Source: Sympetrum striolatum (Eukaryota; Arthropoda; Insecta; Odonata; Libellulidae). From it: a stretch of 64,000 nucleotides of DNA. Shown here in pieces: positions 48,971-62,399 of this stretch; within the stretch, counting starts at the first letter, position 1; every line of letters starts with the position of its first letter. The stretch spans positions 56,490,939 through 56,554,938 of the forward strand of contig OX388351.1 of NCBI GenBank assembly GCA_947579665.1. The letters run 5' to 3'. The translations under genes were made by a program, and so were the position numbers. The notes below the pieces were generated by a model. That model ran no database searches. It was not told the DNA's origin and worked only from the letters and a program-made list of their open reading frames with translations.

Positions 48971-51900
48971 TTGTAATTACTGTACATTATCTGCCACTAG
49001 GTTCCTACCAATTGAGTATCATCTTGCCCCTGCGAGCTATAAGTCAAGGCAGCAACATCACCTCGAGATTCACGCGTGTGATTGTAAATTTGGCGACTGC
49101 GAAAAGTCACATTGTGTAAGTTTACGTCTCAAGTTTCGAGAGTCCCCCAAAGAAACACACATCCATTACGCAAATTACGGGCGTAATCAAAACGGAGAAA
49201 AGTTCCGAACTCTCGAACGAGAGAAACCGAGAGGTTATGAGCACTGAATGGGAAACCATTGCAGAAACCAGCGCCTACGCAACGGTTATAGCCCCCATTC
49301 AGCCTCCCACTGCGATATTAATAGAAGATGATCTCAGATGGGATGGATCGATACTCGAATCCATAAAACGTAACCCATTGAGAAAGACCCGTCTCAGATT
49401 AGGAGGCGTTCCGAGGGTTTCTAAGGTTAGCGAAGAAAAGGTTTGCTCAGTTTAATACACTTTCTTTCTGGAGCTTCTCCAATTCGCCACTTGCGACCGT
49501 AATCCCCCCTTTGACGAACGGCAGCTGAAGAGAAACATCAGGATTTAGGTTGTTTCATCTTGTTCGATGAGTTCTGAATGCATCCTCGGCTGAGTCAAGG
49601 AATGAGATTTCCACCATTTCTCCAAATGAAGGCACGTGTATGTGCTTCTGAGATAGGAAGTATATTAGGAAGAGATACAGCCCAATGGAACGCAAGCAGG
49701 AGAGATACACGAACTTACGAGGTTGCAAACAGCACTGAGTGATTACGGTAAGATGATACTTTCTGTATTGATTAAGTGCAAGGAATGGAGAACAGGAGCC
49801 GAGAAAAATTTAATTATATTTTTCATATATTCAATTTAAAATATTTCTCATAGCTATTTCAAATAATCGGTATATCTTATAGGTCAAATTCTTGTTATAT
49901 TGATTATAAATTATACAAGGTTGAAATAGAATGGCCTACTCCAAATGTTACACAATAAAGACTTATTTATGTATGTAAATAAAATTCTATATAACCCTTC
50001 GTTATTCTAATATAATCAATAAGAAACATACGATTTTCTTCATTTCTGATTGACCTAATTTAAAGCACTGATGTATCTTCAATTACATTCCACTATGACA
50101 CCATATCTTTAAGAGCGGAAAATTATCGTTTTTCTATCAGTGTGATGTTTACTAAAATATGTTTATAAAAATTTTCTTCCTTCTCGCTCTAATTGATGAC
50201 GGATATTAAAATTAAATACGTAATATATCATTTGAGTAAGATAGAAACTATAACTTAATTTAATATATTATAAATTTATAGTAGATCGAATTAAGGAACT
50301 AAAATATGAATTAATTTACTTCGAAATAAAATAGATATAATATTTACAAATGAAAGATATTACAAATTACAATAAAGTGATACGTTAGCAGAACAGATAA
50401 ACAAACTTAAAAAAAAACTGAAAAGTTGGGAGCACGAGCCTGGGTCTTTATTTTATAATGTCGTTTTCTCTTTATTGAATTTTCCTGCGCAGCAATTGTA
50501 AATAGATATTTGGAACATAACTCATGAAAAAATTATCGTATTATTTTAAAACGTAAAATTAGCATAAAAAATCATTATGGATTGAGTTTACTGCATTTAT
50601 CAATCTGTAATTCAGTTATTTCATAGCATTCATTTGTTGATATCAAACGAAAAGTAATAAAATAGTAACCAATGTAAAACTAAAAATTGTTGATAACTTT
50701 ATCTCATCCAAAGATAGGTCTCAATTCTTTCACCACGATATTTACACAAATTAGATAGGAATAAATTCCCTGTTTGTGAGATTGAAAGAGCATTCAGTGA
50801 TATGAAAACGCACAAGTAGGAGGCGCGTACGATATTCAAATCAAGCTATTTAAGGGAATTGGGAAATAACCTACCTCCGCAGTCGGTGTTGGCAAACTAA
50901 TGATGAGAGAGTGTGACCAGAGGTGCTTCCGGAATCGATTTTGATGGATTTTTGAAAAAAATACCGCGACGAGCGCTGATTAAAGGGTAGTCGGACGAAT
51001 TTTACGGATGCTGTAAATAATCACTTATTCCACTTCTATGAAATTTTAGTTAGTATAAAGCAATGTGTCTATTAAATCTAGTGATCATTATTAGATAAGA
51101 GTACTTGGTAATGTTTTTGAAAAATTGAAAAATATTCCTTAATATTGGCCGACATGTATTTTTGTAAATTTTTAATGTTCAGAATCTAAGAAAAGGATAA
51201 TCTTTCTTCCGTCAATGTGGAATTAATTTCTAATCTTTCATATTTGAGTAGCTAAGATTGAGGGTTACTATAATTCTCAAAGAGTGCCTCATTTATCATT
51301 AAAGCATTATCACATTGTAATAATGGTGAAAATAATTAAGATGAAATCTCAAAACTTTAAAAATCTTATTCTACGCTCTTGTTATGTTTGTTATGGCTAT
51401 GACTATGAACAGTTAAATGCAGTCGCAATTAGCTAATTCTGTAAAATCTTATCTTAGTTATTTTCTACTGTTATTACAATAATCGAGTTTCATCAAGTGA
51501 CTGAAGCAATTCCATTATAACGTATATTACATTATATTTGAGGGAATGAGGCTACAACCGACGCGAAAGCCGAATGAAAGAAGGAAATAATGAGGCTTTC
51601 TAGGGAGAATGAGGACTGAGGTAGTTTGCCATTACTTTCTTACAATACCGGAATGTTATGATCGGAAAATGTCCACGTATGAACCACAATGACTCTGTGA
51701 GTAACATTTCTCTTGGCATTTCAATAGGAAAGACCTAAATTAGATTCACACCCGAGTTTCACAGTCCTAATCAAAGCTGTGACAAAATTATATACGTATA
51801 TTTTTTTCTACCCTGTGCTGAAATACAAATGAAAACCATTATATTCATTTGAATATGGTCGCAAGGGCTCATTTATCACTCATGAGAATAAAATAGGACT

Positions 51901-53016
51901 CCAAGTATTCTAATTATTTCTCTGTAAGGACGTCTCTTAAAAAGCAGGCGTAAGAGGAATTCCCTTTTTTATATAAAAAAACCTATTCTTGTTAATGACA
52001 AAGGAGGGATTTGTTGTAATCTTTCCACTGTATAGTATTTATCAAAAGAAATTTAAAAAATCACTATTTTCAGAAATTTATCGCCATCACGTAAAGTTCT
52101 TTTCATTTCTTTCATTGCTACCGCTACCTTGAATCTAGGTATGCGGTGAAAATAATACGGAAAACACTTCAAAACGCCCTCTCTCGCATTCTTAGAAATG
52201 GAGCCATTGTATTCCGAAGATAAGGAGCGCTAGGTCTAAAGCTATGGCAAATTCTTCGTATTAAGAAGCAGAGGTTTGGAAATGGCGCCTCTTGGAAGAA
52301 ATTATGGAAGAATGGAGTGAAACAATGGGCCGGCGATGGCCGAGAAGAAGACAAAAGGAGCCTTCGAAGAAGAAGAGATTCCCTTTTGGGATCTAATGAG
52401 TCGTGCAAGGAGAGTTGTGTGCGGATGGTTAAGGGCCAATGAAAGGTGCGTTCCCGAATTCGTGGTCGAAATTGCCAGGAATATTCCCGCAAGAACTTTC
52501 AGCAGTCAATGGACATTATCACGCTCTCTAAATTCTATTTAACATACTTAAGATGGCAATTAATTTCAACCTTCTGGTTGGAGTGACACAGCAGGACCAT
52601 GAGAATATTTTAGATGAATCTATTGTTCAAAATTCCATTTAAATAGCATACAGATATAAAACAACACTCACGCTATGAAAGATGTAAATTATTGGTAAAT
52701 CTGTATGTGGCGGCCTTTTGCACACTATAAATGTAGGGCAGGCTTGAATATAATTTAATGTTCATTTATATGTCCACGAAATAGTCAATTTAAGGTGGAT
52801 AGACTTCATTCGGATTGAGCGAAATAATACTCACAACGCAATATCATTATTCGTCCAGGAAGAGTCATGTACGATTCGTATGAATTTCTATTACATAATA
52901 TGGTGATTGTTTAATAGTGATAATAAATTATGAAATGATACTAGGGATTTCTCATGTTAAATTTACGCAGTCTCCTTTTGCACCTAACTGTAATACCTAA
53001 TCTGTAAGAATTATTG

Positions 53017-53017
<1 letters not shown>
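48971..53017. other. Non-coding; two GC-richer patches without recognised genes
   Basis: Patches at about 49030-49520 and 52180-52520 carry ORFs of 68-107 codons (49237-49455 plus; 52169-52492 minus; 52336-52542 plus) that overlap or stand alone without splice support or family resemblance. Confidence 0.3.

Positions 53018-53088
<71 letters not shown>
53018..53088. repeat. (TA)n microsatellite, about 35 units
   Basis: An uninterrupted alternating TA run of ~71 bp, probably length-polymorphic and able to extrude a cruciform. Confidence 0.95.
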
Positions 53089-53092
<4 letters not shown>

Positions 53093-56000
53093 TTTGATAT
53101 GTTGATTATTTTACTATTGCAAGTATTACATCGTCGTGCTCATGAATTTATTGCCATTGCATTACCAAAAAAGTGATGCCAATAAGGTTTATTTGCTATG
53201 CAGTTCATATAGCGCATTCCAGTTCTCTATTAAGTAATGATAGATTCTAAGAAAAGGAGACACTAAGTAGTTATCTCCGTGCGTCAACAATATTCTTACT
53301 CGATGTAATGTCTATGTGGTTTTCTCAATTCCAACTTAAGCTTTCAGTTATCAACCGAACTACAAAAGCGGCAATTCAGCATACAAAAAAATTCAGATAT
53401 ACAAAAGTAATGTCATAGATTCTGATGCATGCTGCGATAGTGATTACATAAACTTATAATTTATGATGCTGGGAATTGCTCGAAAATTTTCAGATTTTCT
53501 TAAGCGAATGCAAACAAAACTGGATTTAACAAAAGTTAATTTGAATGCAGCCGAGTCTAATTTTTTTTGACGGTGGAAGAAGATATTCTCAAATCAGGCT
53601 CGTCTTAATTTGAGGACCTCTAAGGTTATTCTTAAAATTCCTCCTAAAGTGAATAAGAATTATTTCCTTCATTAAATTACTGCAAATGACAGCCTTATCA
53701 CTAAATAATTATCCCCATAATTTGAAAATTTTAATTGAGGTAACTATATTTTCCAATTCGTGATTTTGTTTAGTCTATTTAAAATATTACCGGGCTATGT
53801 TTAAATCTTCACACGAATTTTAAGAAATATTTCCGCTTTTCCAACTATTTCTCCGAGAAGACATAAGCGATGTCTCATCAAAGACTATATGTTATTAAAG
53901 GATAGCTCGACACATTTCTAAAGCCTTTCAATAGCGAAAATTTACCTCGACTATGCTCCAACTCTATTGCATTTTCCCGCCCACCTTCACCATTCTCCGT
54001 ATAAATTCTCTCCTCCTTTGGCTATTTCTTTGCGATTCCCCACCAACTTTCCTGCCTTTGGAGGCCATCCAACGAAATCCGTTTACTTGCCTCGCCAACC
54101 TTTGCCCCGTCTCTCGGATGTCTTCCACAACGCCTCCAGAGTGAGCGTGCGTGTCTCCGGAATCCCAAAACTCCCTTTGACGAGCACATAATGCGACCTC
54201 TTACATTTTCTTTCGCTTTCTCGAAACATAAATTGGCGGAACCTATCTAATTTCCCTCGTTTTTATATCGCGTGTCATGTCTATTTTCACGAGACGTGAA
54301 CAAAGCCTCTTTAGAACAACAGTCACGTGATTGAAAGTCGGTGCACGTATTTGGACAGGGCGCCATTTCTTTCTCCCGCTCTTACTTTCTTCTCGAAACG
54401 CTTTCGCTGCCGGTAATTCAAATCAAAGAGTAGTGCTCTCACATTAGGATTGATACAATTTCCCTTTACTAGTATCCTAAATCTCAGCCGTTTCAGAAAA
54501 CGGACAAACGAATACACTATGATTCCTGCATCGAAAGAGTTATATTACGAGCTGGAAAAGTATTTGCGACGAGCTAAAAAATATTTTTGTGACTATTTAA
54601 AGAGCAAATCTTGAGAGAGTTCATCGCTTATGATATCTTGAAATTGAAAACGGAATCCCATAGCCTGATAATAATTCCAAAATGGTGTTTTAGAATAATT
54701 AGTGTGTGTAGTAACTAAATATCTTTCAAAGAATATTAATTTCATTGAGGAGAGAATAAGGCACAACCTCGAGAACAGTCGCCAAATATAAATTGAGGAC
54801 AAAAATGTGAAGTACATTAATTCTTTGAACTTCAAAATTGATTAATTTAATTACTTAAATAAATTGTTGATTACATTACTAAGTATAGTTTGAAACAAAC
54901 GACAATTGAGGAATATATGATGATTTATTAGGTTTTATTTTTTGTTCTTTTTCGGAGCATATAATAAATATACTATAGCAGTGTTTTTATTTCATACATT
55001 AGGTGACTTCTTGACTATATTGCCATTAAATTGGTTTATTGTACCTTTGATATCTGCTACAATAATTTTATCATAGTTTAGATCATTTCTTAGAAATATA
55101 GAAGTTTTCTTTAAAGAAAACGCAATGGATTAGATAAATAACTAATAATTTAAGTAAATAATTAAAATTATGTAGCTCTTAAAGAATATATCAGCTTTTT
55201 CCTATGAGAGAAAGCACCCATTAATTGAAAGGTGCGTGGTTTAATTTGGAGTTTGACAGGCCTCACATACATTTACCACTCGGGTTTTAATACTAACTTC
55301 TTATCTGATTTGGCAAACGTAAGCTTCAATCAACCAAGAAAATAATTATTTGACAAGAATTAAATAAATTCTCTTTCCCCTCACTTATGAGCATGTATTA
55401 CTTGTCAGAATCGTGATGAAACATCATCATAGTTTTCCGTTTTGTTAATCCTATTTCATTAAAGCGTTCTGCGGGTAGATTAGGGGTTGTAATAATAATT
55501 CCAAATCTTTTTTTGCTCTCTGTTTTTGTTGACAGCGTTTTCGGATGGAGAGTGGTGTTAAAATTAACGATCAAAGCGCTAATCTACTTAATGAGTACGT
55601 GCTCTTGGTGCTGGCTGATATTTTAATGAGGAGGAATTTTCAACCGAAGAGCTTACTTCGCCCCAGAATTGGATTAATAGTAATTGATCGATTGACATTC
55701 AAATGGTTGATGAATTTCAGTGGGTAGAAAAGGGAATTGAATTGCAATACGTCAAAGAGACAAAAATAAATGGCACAGCGAGAATGATGCATATTTCTAC
55801 ATTTGAAAATACTCCTATATTAAACTTTTATAGTAGAATAAAAAATAATAATGATTTTAATGTGTTTACTTTTAATTATAATTGAACCTATATCAAATTT
55901 AATAGCACTTCGTAATCATTATAGTATTAAGAATGGAGAGTAATAATGAAAGAACATATTAGGGCTGTATCTTTTCACATAATTCTTTGGGTACTTTGCT

Positions 56001-57544
56001 TATTTATTAACTACGTTTTTCATCACTTCATCTTTCATGGAAATCTAATGAGACTTTAACTTTTATAACATAGAGACTAACGAGTGAAAGAAATAAAGCT
56101 GCAAACAAGTTGACAATAAAAAGGAAATAGTGAAACGAATGGATTTTGGTGCAAAAGAGAACAAAAAGATTGGTGAATGCACAACTAACTTCCTTAGTAG
56201 TGAGTTTAAAGGCTATTTATTGTCAGAAAAACGCTCCAAATGCAAATTCGCCGTACCGTAGTTACCCAAAATCAAAAGGCTGTTCGATCGAACTTTTTAC
56301 TCTCTTTCCACATAACTCTTAATGTGATTCTGCTTCTGTTTATTCGATCATAACCAGCAAATTCCGATATCCCATTTACTGTGTTCCACAGATCGTGTTC
56401 CTCCATTCCTCGATCCAGTTTGTTTCAGTTTCTAGGAAACTATTTTGCCTCGTATGAGCTCCAAATATAGCACAAAATTCCAAATAGCTGTTTTCGAATG
56501 AGATATCAACTTTACTTTTTCAAGCGAAGAATGTAATCGATTTATTTTTATTATTCTGAATCGTTCAATTGGGGATTTTTCATCGGAACATAAGGTAGGT
56601 TATAAAAGACTTTCTGAAACCTGAGTGAAGCAATGTGAGCATCGTATTTGTACCAACAACAAAGGATGTGTATTTTCATATGTGGTCAAATGTAACTCTG
56701 TAAATTATTCATCCCACCGGCAAGTTTCAATCTCAACCTCTCTACCAACAATTAACATAAGCTCTGAAATGGGGATGTAGTGGGTAGATCATATTTACTT
56801 TTCTCGCTAAGCCATAATGCTGAGAGCGAAACACGTTTACGTAAATGCATCACAATGAATCCTATAAAGAAAAATCTTCACACATTTGCCAAAGGAATTA
56901 GAAGAATGAATACCGCTATACAAGAAAACTATTATCTCAGTAGCTTTAATATTCTCAGTCGTGTTTTTACGTGGTCGAGCGCATGACGGCAACTCGAATA
57001 ATGTACATGCATAGCAAGTACGCTGTAGTAGCTCATGATACATTCACATGACAATGTCTCAATGTCAATGGTATGTTCAGTTGAGTAAATAGTAGCAAAA
57101 TTTTGGAGCTACGTGAGAGGATCTCAATCGTTTGTGAACTTTAATCCGTTACTTGCATATACATTTCACGGAAAGTACCTTATGAAATTCGTTCCAACGA
57201 TCTGCACCAATTAAAATTAATAACTAGACGTTTGTCATAGCATCCGCTTCGATACATGACGACTAATTGACCGACTCAGTTTTTTATTACTGACCTAGTG
57301 AAAAATACACGATTCGCTTTAGAAAGAGTCTTACACGATTAGCAGTAACTCGACCGTTTGCTCTCACTTGGTCGATTACAAGACTGTAGTGGTCGCTTCT
57401 CTGAAGACGGTTTTCAACGAAGTATAGTGCACGACCGGGGAAAGTTTAGAGGTATATTTTTATTTATACCGGGACAAAAGGCGAGTGGAAATTGTGGTAG
57501 TAGTAGTGATATTGTTAAACATGAATCGAACAGATTAGGTCATT
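53089..57544. other. Non-coding; nothing firm
   Basis: A C-rich patch at 53950-54190 and an ORF preceded by an acceptor-like GTTGACAG at 55539 were considered; neither gives a recognisable exon. Confidence 0.3.
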
Positions 57545-57560
57545 TCGCTCATGGGCTTCC

Positions 57561-57782
57561 ATCGGGAACCGTACCCGGGACCGCTTTCACAACGGCCTAA
57601 CGCGCTGCTCACTTAGCTATCCGAAAGTCCCAATCCAAGTGGAAATGTTTTCCATCCCAGTAAGTAAAAGTAGGAAGAGTTGAGAGGTGGAACGGACATG
57701 AAAAATGTCGGTCGGTACCGGGACTCAAACCTCAATCTCCCAATCACAGCTGGTTGCTTCATCGATTGAGCTATCTGACAGG
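57561..57782 (-). mobile_element. tRNA-derived SINE with two tRNA-like units in tandem
   Basis: On the minus strand the first unit (57782 back to ~57712) has an A-box-like TAGCTCAATCGAT and a B-box-like GGTTTGAGTCCCGG at the right spacing. A second unit (57628 back to 57561) has GATAGCTAAGTGAGCAGCGC and GGGTACGGTTCCCG, which forms a T-arm-like hairpin. Both look like RNA polymerase III promoters from tRNA-derived sequence. Neither folds into an intact cloverleaf that I would call a functional tRNA. The pair looks like a dimeric SINE; its 3' tail is unclear. Confidence 0.5.
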
Positions 57783-57985
57783 CTTTTCATATTCAGTATG
57801 CCGTTCCAAAGACTTTGTTTACCTCAAAAGATAGATTGTCAAATGGCAGTTGGGAAATCCAAGTTAGAGCCCTGACCGCATAAGACTATTTTCATTACTT
57901 TTCCTGCTTGGAAATTTTCATTCTTGCACGTCGTATGGTACAAAATTACTGCAGAGCGAAGAAAATTTTAGAAACATCCACACCA

Positions 57986-58545
57986 TTTTTTTTATTTAGT
58001 CGACCGTTTTCGGCTACATGGCATCCATCAGTACGTTACCTGATGATGGTTGTGTAACCAGAACCAATCCTATATATATTAAGACAGAATCGTGTCCGTC
58101 CGTCTGTCCTCAAAAAAGGGATGTAACACTTTTAGCAAAATCTGAGTCTAAATTAAATCTCCCGCAACGATTTTTAGTGCGCTGGAGGCGGACGGCCTGC
58201 ACGCACAGGCGTGCAAAACTTTAAATTTTTTGGTTGAGTTTAGAGGTGCAAAACGGGCGAAAAACTGAAAAAAATCGGGAAAATGAGGGCAGTGGGAGAC
58301 GTTTTCTTTTGGGATGACGAACGCCGCTTACCTATCGCTTGCGCGTCATTTAACATAATAAGTCTTTATCAGTTGATTTCACTGCTGAGGGTGAGGTCCC
58401 GACTTTGCGGTTTCTGACATTATCTACTTTTTCGGAATCTTTGACGAAGGCCTCGAATACCTTTCGATGCTGCCCCATCAAACGTAAGGGAACTAACCTG
58501 CCTGCGGAGCAGGCAGTAAGCAACTGCTAGTCGACTAAATAAAAA
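57986..58545. mobile_element. Palindromic hammerhead-like element, interrupted by a Helitron
   Basis: The left arm on the minus strand reads CTGATGG (58031-58025), through TAGCCGAAAACGG to TCGACTAAATAAAAAAA. The right arm on the plus strand reads CTGATGA (58040-58046), a stem TGGTT-GTGT-AACCA, then GAACCAA, and resumes after the Helitron as TCGACTAAATAAAAATA (58531-58547). Without the Helitron it is a ~100-bp inverted pair with A-rich outer ends, the same design as 2811-3110. Confidence 0.6.
58068..58530 (+). mobile_element. Non-autonomous Helitron, 463 bp, complete ends
   Basis: It begins TC (TCCTATATATATTAAGAC) after a flanking A and ends CTAG before a flanking T: the A/T insertion site and TC...CTRR termini that define Helitrons. 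A perfect 8-bp stem with a 3-nt loop (CTGCCTGC-GGA-GCAGGCAG, 58498-58516) sits 10 nt before the CTAG, as Helitron terminators do. There are no inverted repeats at the ends, no target duplication and no Rep/helicase ORF. The sequence resuming at 58531 continues the interrupted host repeat. Confidence 0.8.
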
Positions 58546-58550
58546 TAACT

Positions 58551-60539
58551 GTGCGGATATTACTTAGTTTTTCTTCACTCCTCAGTATGTCTATCCAAGA
58601 ATTCCGGCCGAATAATTTTAGAATTACCTTTCATCACATACTTAAAGAATAGCCTATTTAGCCGAATGGTCTGAATTATGAAGAACATCAAATGGTCCAT
58701 CGTCTTACCGTCTACCACATCATAGAACCACACCTTTTCTCATAGCGATTTATGAATATCCCCCTTAGCACTCTTGTCTTGCTCTTTAATGTCGATTCGT
58801 TCAATATGCATCGCCGCCGCCCTTTCCTCTCATAAATTATTTCTCTCATCCTCCTCCTCTCCTTCTCTTTACCTTGCCTTCCGCTCGGCCGACGGGGACC
58901 CCGCTTTGCCTCGTATTTACTCGTTTCTCTTTATTGTTTGCTCTTCGCGTTTTTGCTTCTCAACACCGGAAATGAGGGTCAATCCGAGAACAAATGGACC
59001 AAGTGGCCGTGGGGTTATGGGCAAAGCAGTTAAGCCGGGTCTCTCACCCCTCTTAATCCATCTTTTAACAATCCTCGTGCGGGGAATGAATTATTTGCAG
59101 CATTATTAAGCTTATATCACGCGTGACGTATCATAATTAAACCGTGATGTGTCTTTAATAATCGGCTCTTGGTCTATTGGTTACTGAACTATTTTCTCGG
59201 CTCTTAAATTTTGGAAAGGTTTTATTTTGTTTCTCCAGCGGTAAACTTTATAACTAAGTAATTAATGTAGACGGATTGGTTCCATTTGGTCATTGCCAAT
59301 GGTCGATCTTCGAAAATGTGGAGCATATTTTAGTTTATTTTTCAAATATGATTTTTATCAAAAAACTACACCTTCTCATTGTTTTAAATTCTAATACTTT
59401 TCCTCTATAATGAGAAAATTTACTCAGCACACCTTTTCTCTGCTTTTGTAGGCTATTGCTTAGAGCTGGTGCTCCTGGCCTTTGTAGTTTCCACAACCCT
59501 TTGACTTTTATGTGAGTTATGCCGTTGCCTCCAATCTCCATAGTAAGGCAATTTTCTAAATTTAGCCTCAATACCAGCATGGAATAGCATGGTGAATTTT
59601 GCTTAAGACAATAAACGTTTTAGGATATCTATATGAAACAACACATTTTGGAATACGGTAATTGCTTACATAATTGTTTTACTTTAATTAGTCAGCGATT
59701 GGTTTCATCAGGATTCGCCCTGAAAATTTATGTACGGCTACTTCTAGTTTGGAATCGCTGGCATTCGTGGTTTTTAATGATGTCTGATAATCACCCTAAG
59801 ACTTCATCTTCTTAAAATAAAGTCAAAGGTTAAGGGATAACCAATTCTTGGTATACATAAATACCTTGAAGATTACATTACCTTAAGAATGTTATAGCAA
59901 AACTGAAAGAAAATTGGTAAACATCCTTATTGTATAAAGTGATAAACTTCATAATAGTAGAAGAAACTCGGAAAGGTTGGTATTCTGCTCTTATAAGGAA
60001 ATACGTGAATTTATGAAAATATTTCAAGAAAAAAAACTTTGAAGATCCTTTTGTTCTTCTAAGTTAATTTTCATGTTCTATACATAACGAAATATATGCA
60101 TACATTTAATAAAGAAGAGAGAAATATATACCTCTATCCACTCAAACAAGTGAATGATATAGTCATATTTTAATTTTTCAAAATATTCGCAAATTCCCCT
60201 TGGCTATGTTGTTAAAAACTCGTAAATGAAGAACGGGGATCGTTATTCACAGGGACAACATAGATATGAGATAATTTCTTTGGTTACGGGCCAGTCAAGG
60301 AAAGCCTAAATTACTACTTCGTTCCACATCTGACCTTGTAAAAATTCCGAAGCTTGCAAGGATCATTGGCTATTAGATTGAGATTTTGACGATCTTTATA
60401 GGCAGGAACTAGCCTAAAATAAAGAAACCATAGTTTTCTCAAAAGGTTAGTTATTTTGACGACCAGTTTCGATTTATATTATTTTCTATTAGAGTAATCA
60501 AAGCTATTTCGAGAAACAAAAAGTGTCGAAATTGTTGCC
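58551..60539. other. Non-coding; nothing firm
   Basis: A GC-richer patch lies around 58760-59110 with an ORF of 111 codons (58774-59109), Ser/Leu-rich, with no recognised domain. Confidence 0.3.
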
Positions 60540-61130
60540 AAAAATAAACCGAACGTTTCTCATTGCGCAGTCTTCCATGTCACAGTCGCACAAAGTACGG
60601 TCTTCGGTACTTCCAGCACGGTCACATTCGGGAATCACTCGGCTCTCAGCGCCCCCTTCGACGCGAAAACAAATCCCCGCACCATTTAGACGCGAAGGTG
60701 AGCAAGGCTCAAAGAACACGAGGGAGCGGCGTCGAAACTCCGAGAAGAAAGCAGAGTTAAACGCCCCGTAATGACGAAGCGTAGTCGAGAGCGGAACGGA
60801 GGGGTCTTGAAGCAAGGTCTCCCGGATGGAGGGCGTCTCAGTCGGGTGATATCTCCATTCACGATGACGATTCGGTTTCCAAGGCCTTCTGTAAGGCCCT
60901 CTCTTCCCCCTCCTTAGCTCTAGAATTCCCTCTTAACCCCTTTTATCCCTGCTACGCTCTGGGTTTGGATCCCGGAAGCCCGTCCGCACATCAACGGTTG
61001 AATCGCGGCCGGGAAGGGGTGGGCGACGGCCCAAAACACTTCCCTTCGGAAAGACTTACCCTTGGGCGCTCCCATGGCTTCAGGTAACCTACGGCAAACA
61101 GAAAGCACGTAAAGCACCTCGAGCGGCAAT
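60540..61130. other. GC- and CpG-rich island; no gene recognised
   Basis: Overlapping ORFs on both strands (up to 103 codons) but no recognisable product. It could be a promoter-associated CpG cluster or an unrecognised first exon. Confidence 0.3.
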
Positions 61131-61399
61131 AAGAGAAAATCGAGAGTTTTTCCGCGTATTTTATTTTCGAATTTCACTTCTGTATCTTCTCTTTCTGAAG
61201 GGTTCTCGAAGGCTTTGATTCGTCGTAAAGGCGTTGAATGTCGCGTTTGTTTTGTTTTCTGCCGTTACATCATTGATGTGATGTTGCATTTATTGATGGA
61301 ACTCGTTAGTCCAATTCATTCATGCATGTTAATTAAAAATTCGCCTCCTTTGTTAAGCTGGGAGTAAAAAGCCTAAACAGTTAAGTAAAATAATGATGA

Positions 61400-61465
61400 A
61401 ATATATTTTATTTATTTAATCTATACGCTGTAAGTTGGCGTTAATACCAGATGGCAACGGTTTAG
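61400..61465 (-). repeat. LINE-like 3' tail, reverse orientation, same family as 12033-12094
   Basis: On the minus strand: CCGTTGCCATCTGGTA, GCCAACTTACAGC, ending ATTAAATAAATAAAATATA. Preceding minus-strand sequence (up to ~61620) includes a small inverted pair GGGAGG / CCTCCC and may be more of the element. Confidence 0.5.
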
Positions 61466-61629
61466 GGGGATATAAAATTATAACCTGTCCGGCATTCATC
61501 CAAAGATGGGAGGGACAAACCTCCCATAGTTGCATTTCTATAGCAAATGCAATTTTTATACTTGACAGACGTAGTAGGAACTATAGTTACAAATTGAAAG
61601 GAATACATGAAGAGTTGTAAATTGAAATC

Positions 61630-62399
61630 AATCATTCAAACGTTCCTTTCACAATATTTTTTTATATTTTATAATTTTCGGTACTCTAGTCATTATTCTA
61701 TCAGATCGATGTTAGCTAATTGGATTTAAATTGTATTAAAAAATAATACTGCTACAAAACTATAAATTCGAATTCACTTTAAATGCGTGGTAAACTTTTT
61801 CACTTATATCTAAAACATGAAATTTTAGTTTTTTACATTTAATAATATCTTTTACAATGCATAAATATAAAAACATTCTAGTAATGAGTAGCTTTCAACT
61901 AGGTTAGTCAGAAATAAATCTTATACTAACGTATTCAGAATTAGATAATTATACTAATTGTTATTCTCACTTTCATTTGTATATCACTCATTGAGGTAAT
62001 CATTTCGAAAGAATAATCGTAAAACCTTAAAAAAGCGAGAGAGTTTAAATTAAATTTGTGCTTTAATATAACAAAATGGAAAAATTATGGTAGTACATAT
62101 TTTTATTCTTGATCCAAGTAATTAAATTAACTTTAACGTATCTGTTGAGAATGCTAAATAAAATTCCAATTATGAACTAATCTTAATCATTAAAATTACA
62201 TTTGGTGAATATCAAAGTTGATGTTAGAGTTTTGAAGTTTTTCTCTGTTAGTATTACTCTTTTACGAAACAAGGAAGTCTATATTTCATTCCTCCTTCCC
62301 TTTTCGCACAGTATTCAAGCATTATTTTATTCATTGTATATTAACCGAGCGTTGCTAGTTTATATATTATCCTGTCCAATCCACCTACCTTCGCCAATT
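61630..62399. other. Non-coding; nothing recognised
   Basis: AT-rich; no supported ORF or repeat. Confidence 0.35.

Noticed and set aside
49237..49455. 72-codon ORF with a plausible amino-acid composition
   Set aside because: Looked more protein-like than most, but ends at a stop without a donor and matches no family I know.
52169..52542. ORFs of 107 and 68 codons on opposite strands
   Set aside because: Mutual shadows with no splice or domain evidence.
55545..55727. ORF preceded by an acceptor-like GTTGACAG
   Set aside because: No downstream donor in a supporting phase, and the translation has no recognisable domain.
57561..57782. Functional tRNA genes
   Set aside because: A- and B-box-like words are present, but no intact cloverleaf with a 7-bp acceptor stem could be drawn; SINE origin fits better.
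59690..59730. Further hammerhead-like motif near GGTTTCATCAGG
   Set aside because: The core words are too close together to leave room for stem II.
60504..60815. 103-codon minus-strand ORF and overlapping plus-strand ORFs
   Set aside because: Both strands are open in a GC-rich island, as expected by chance; none resembles a known protein.
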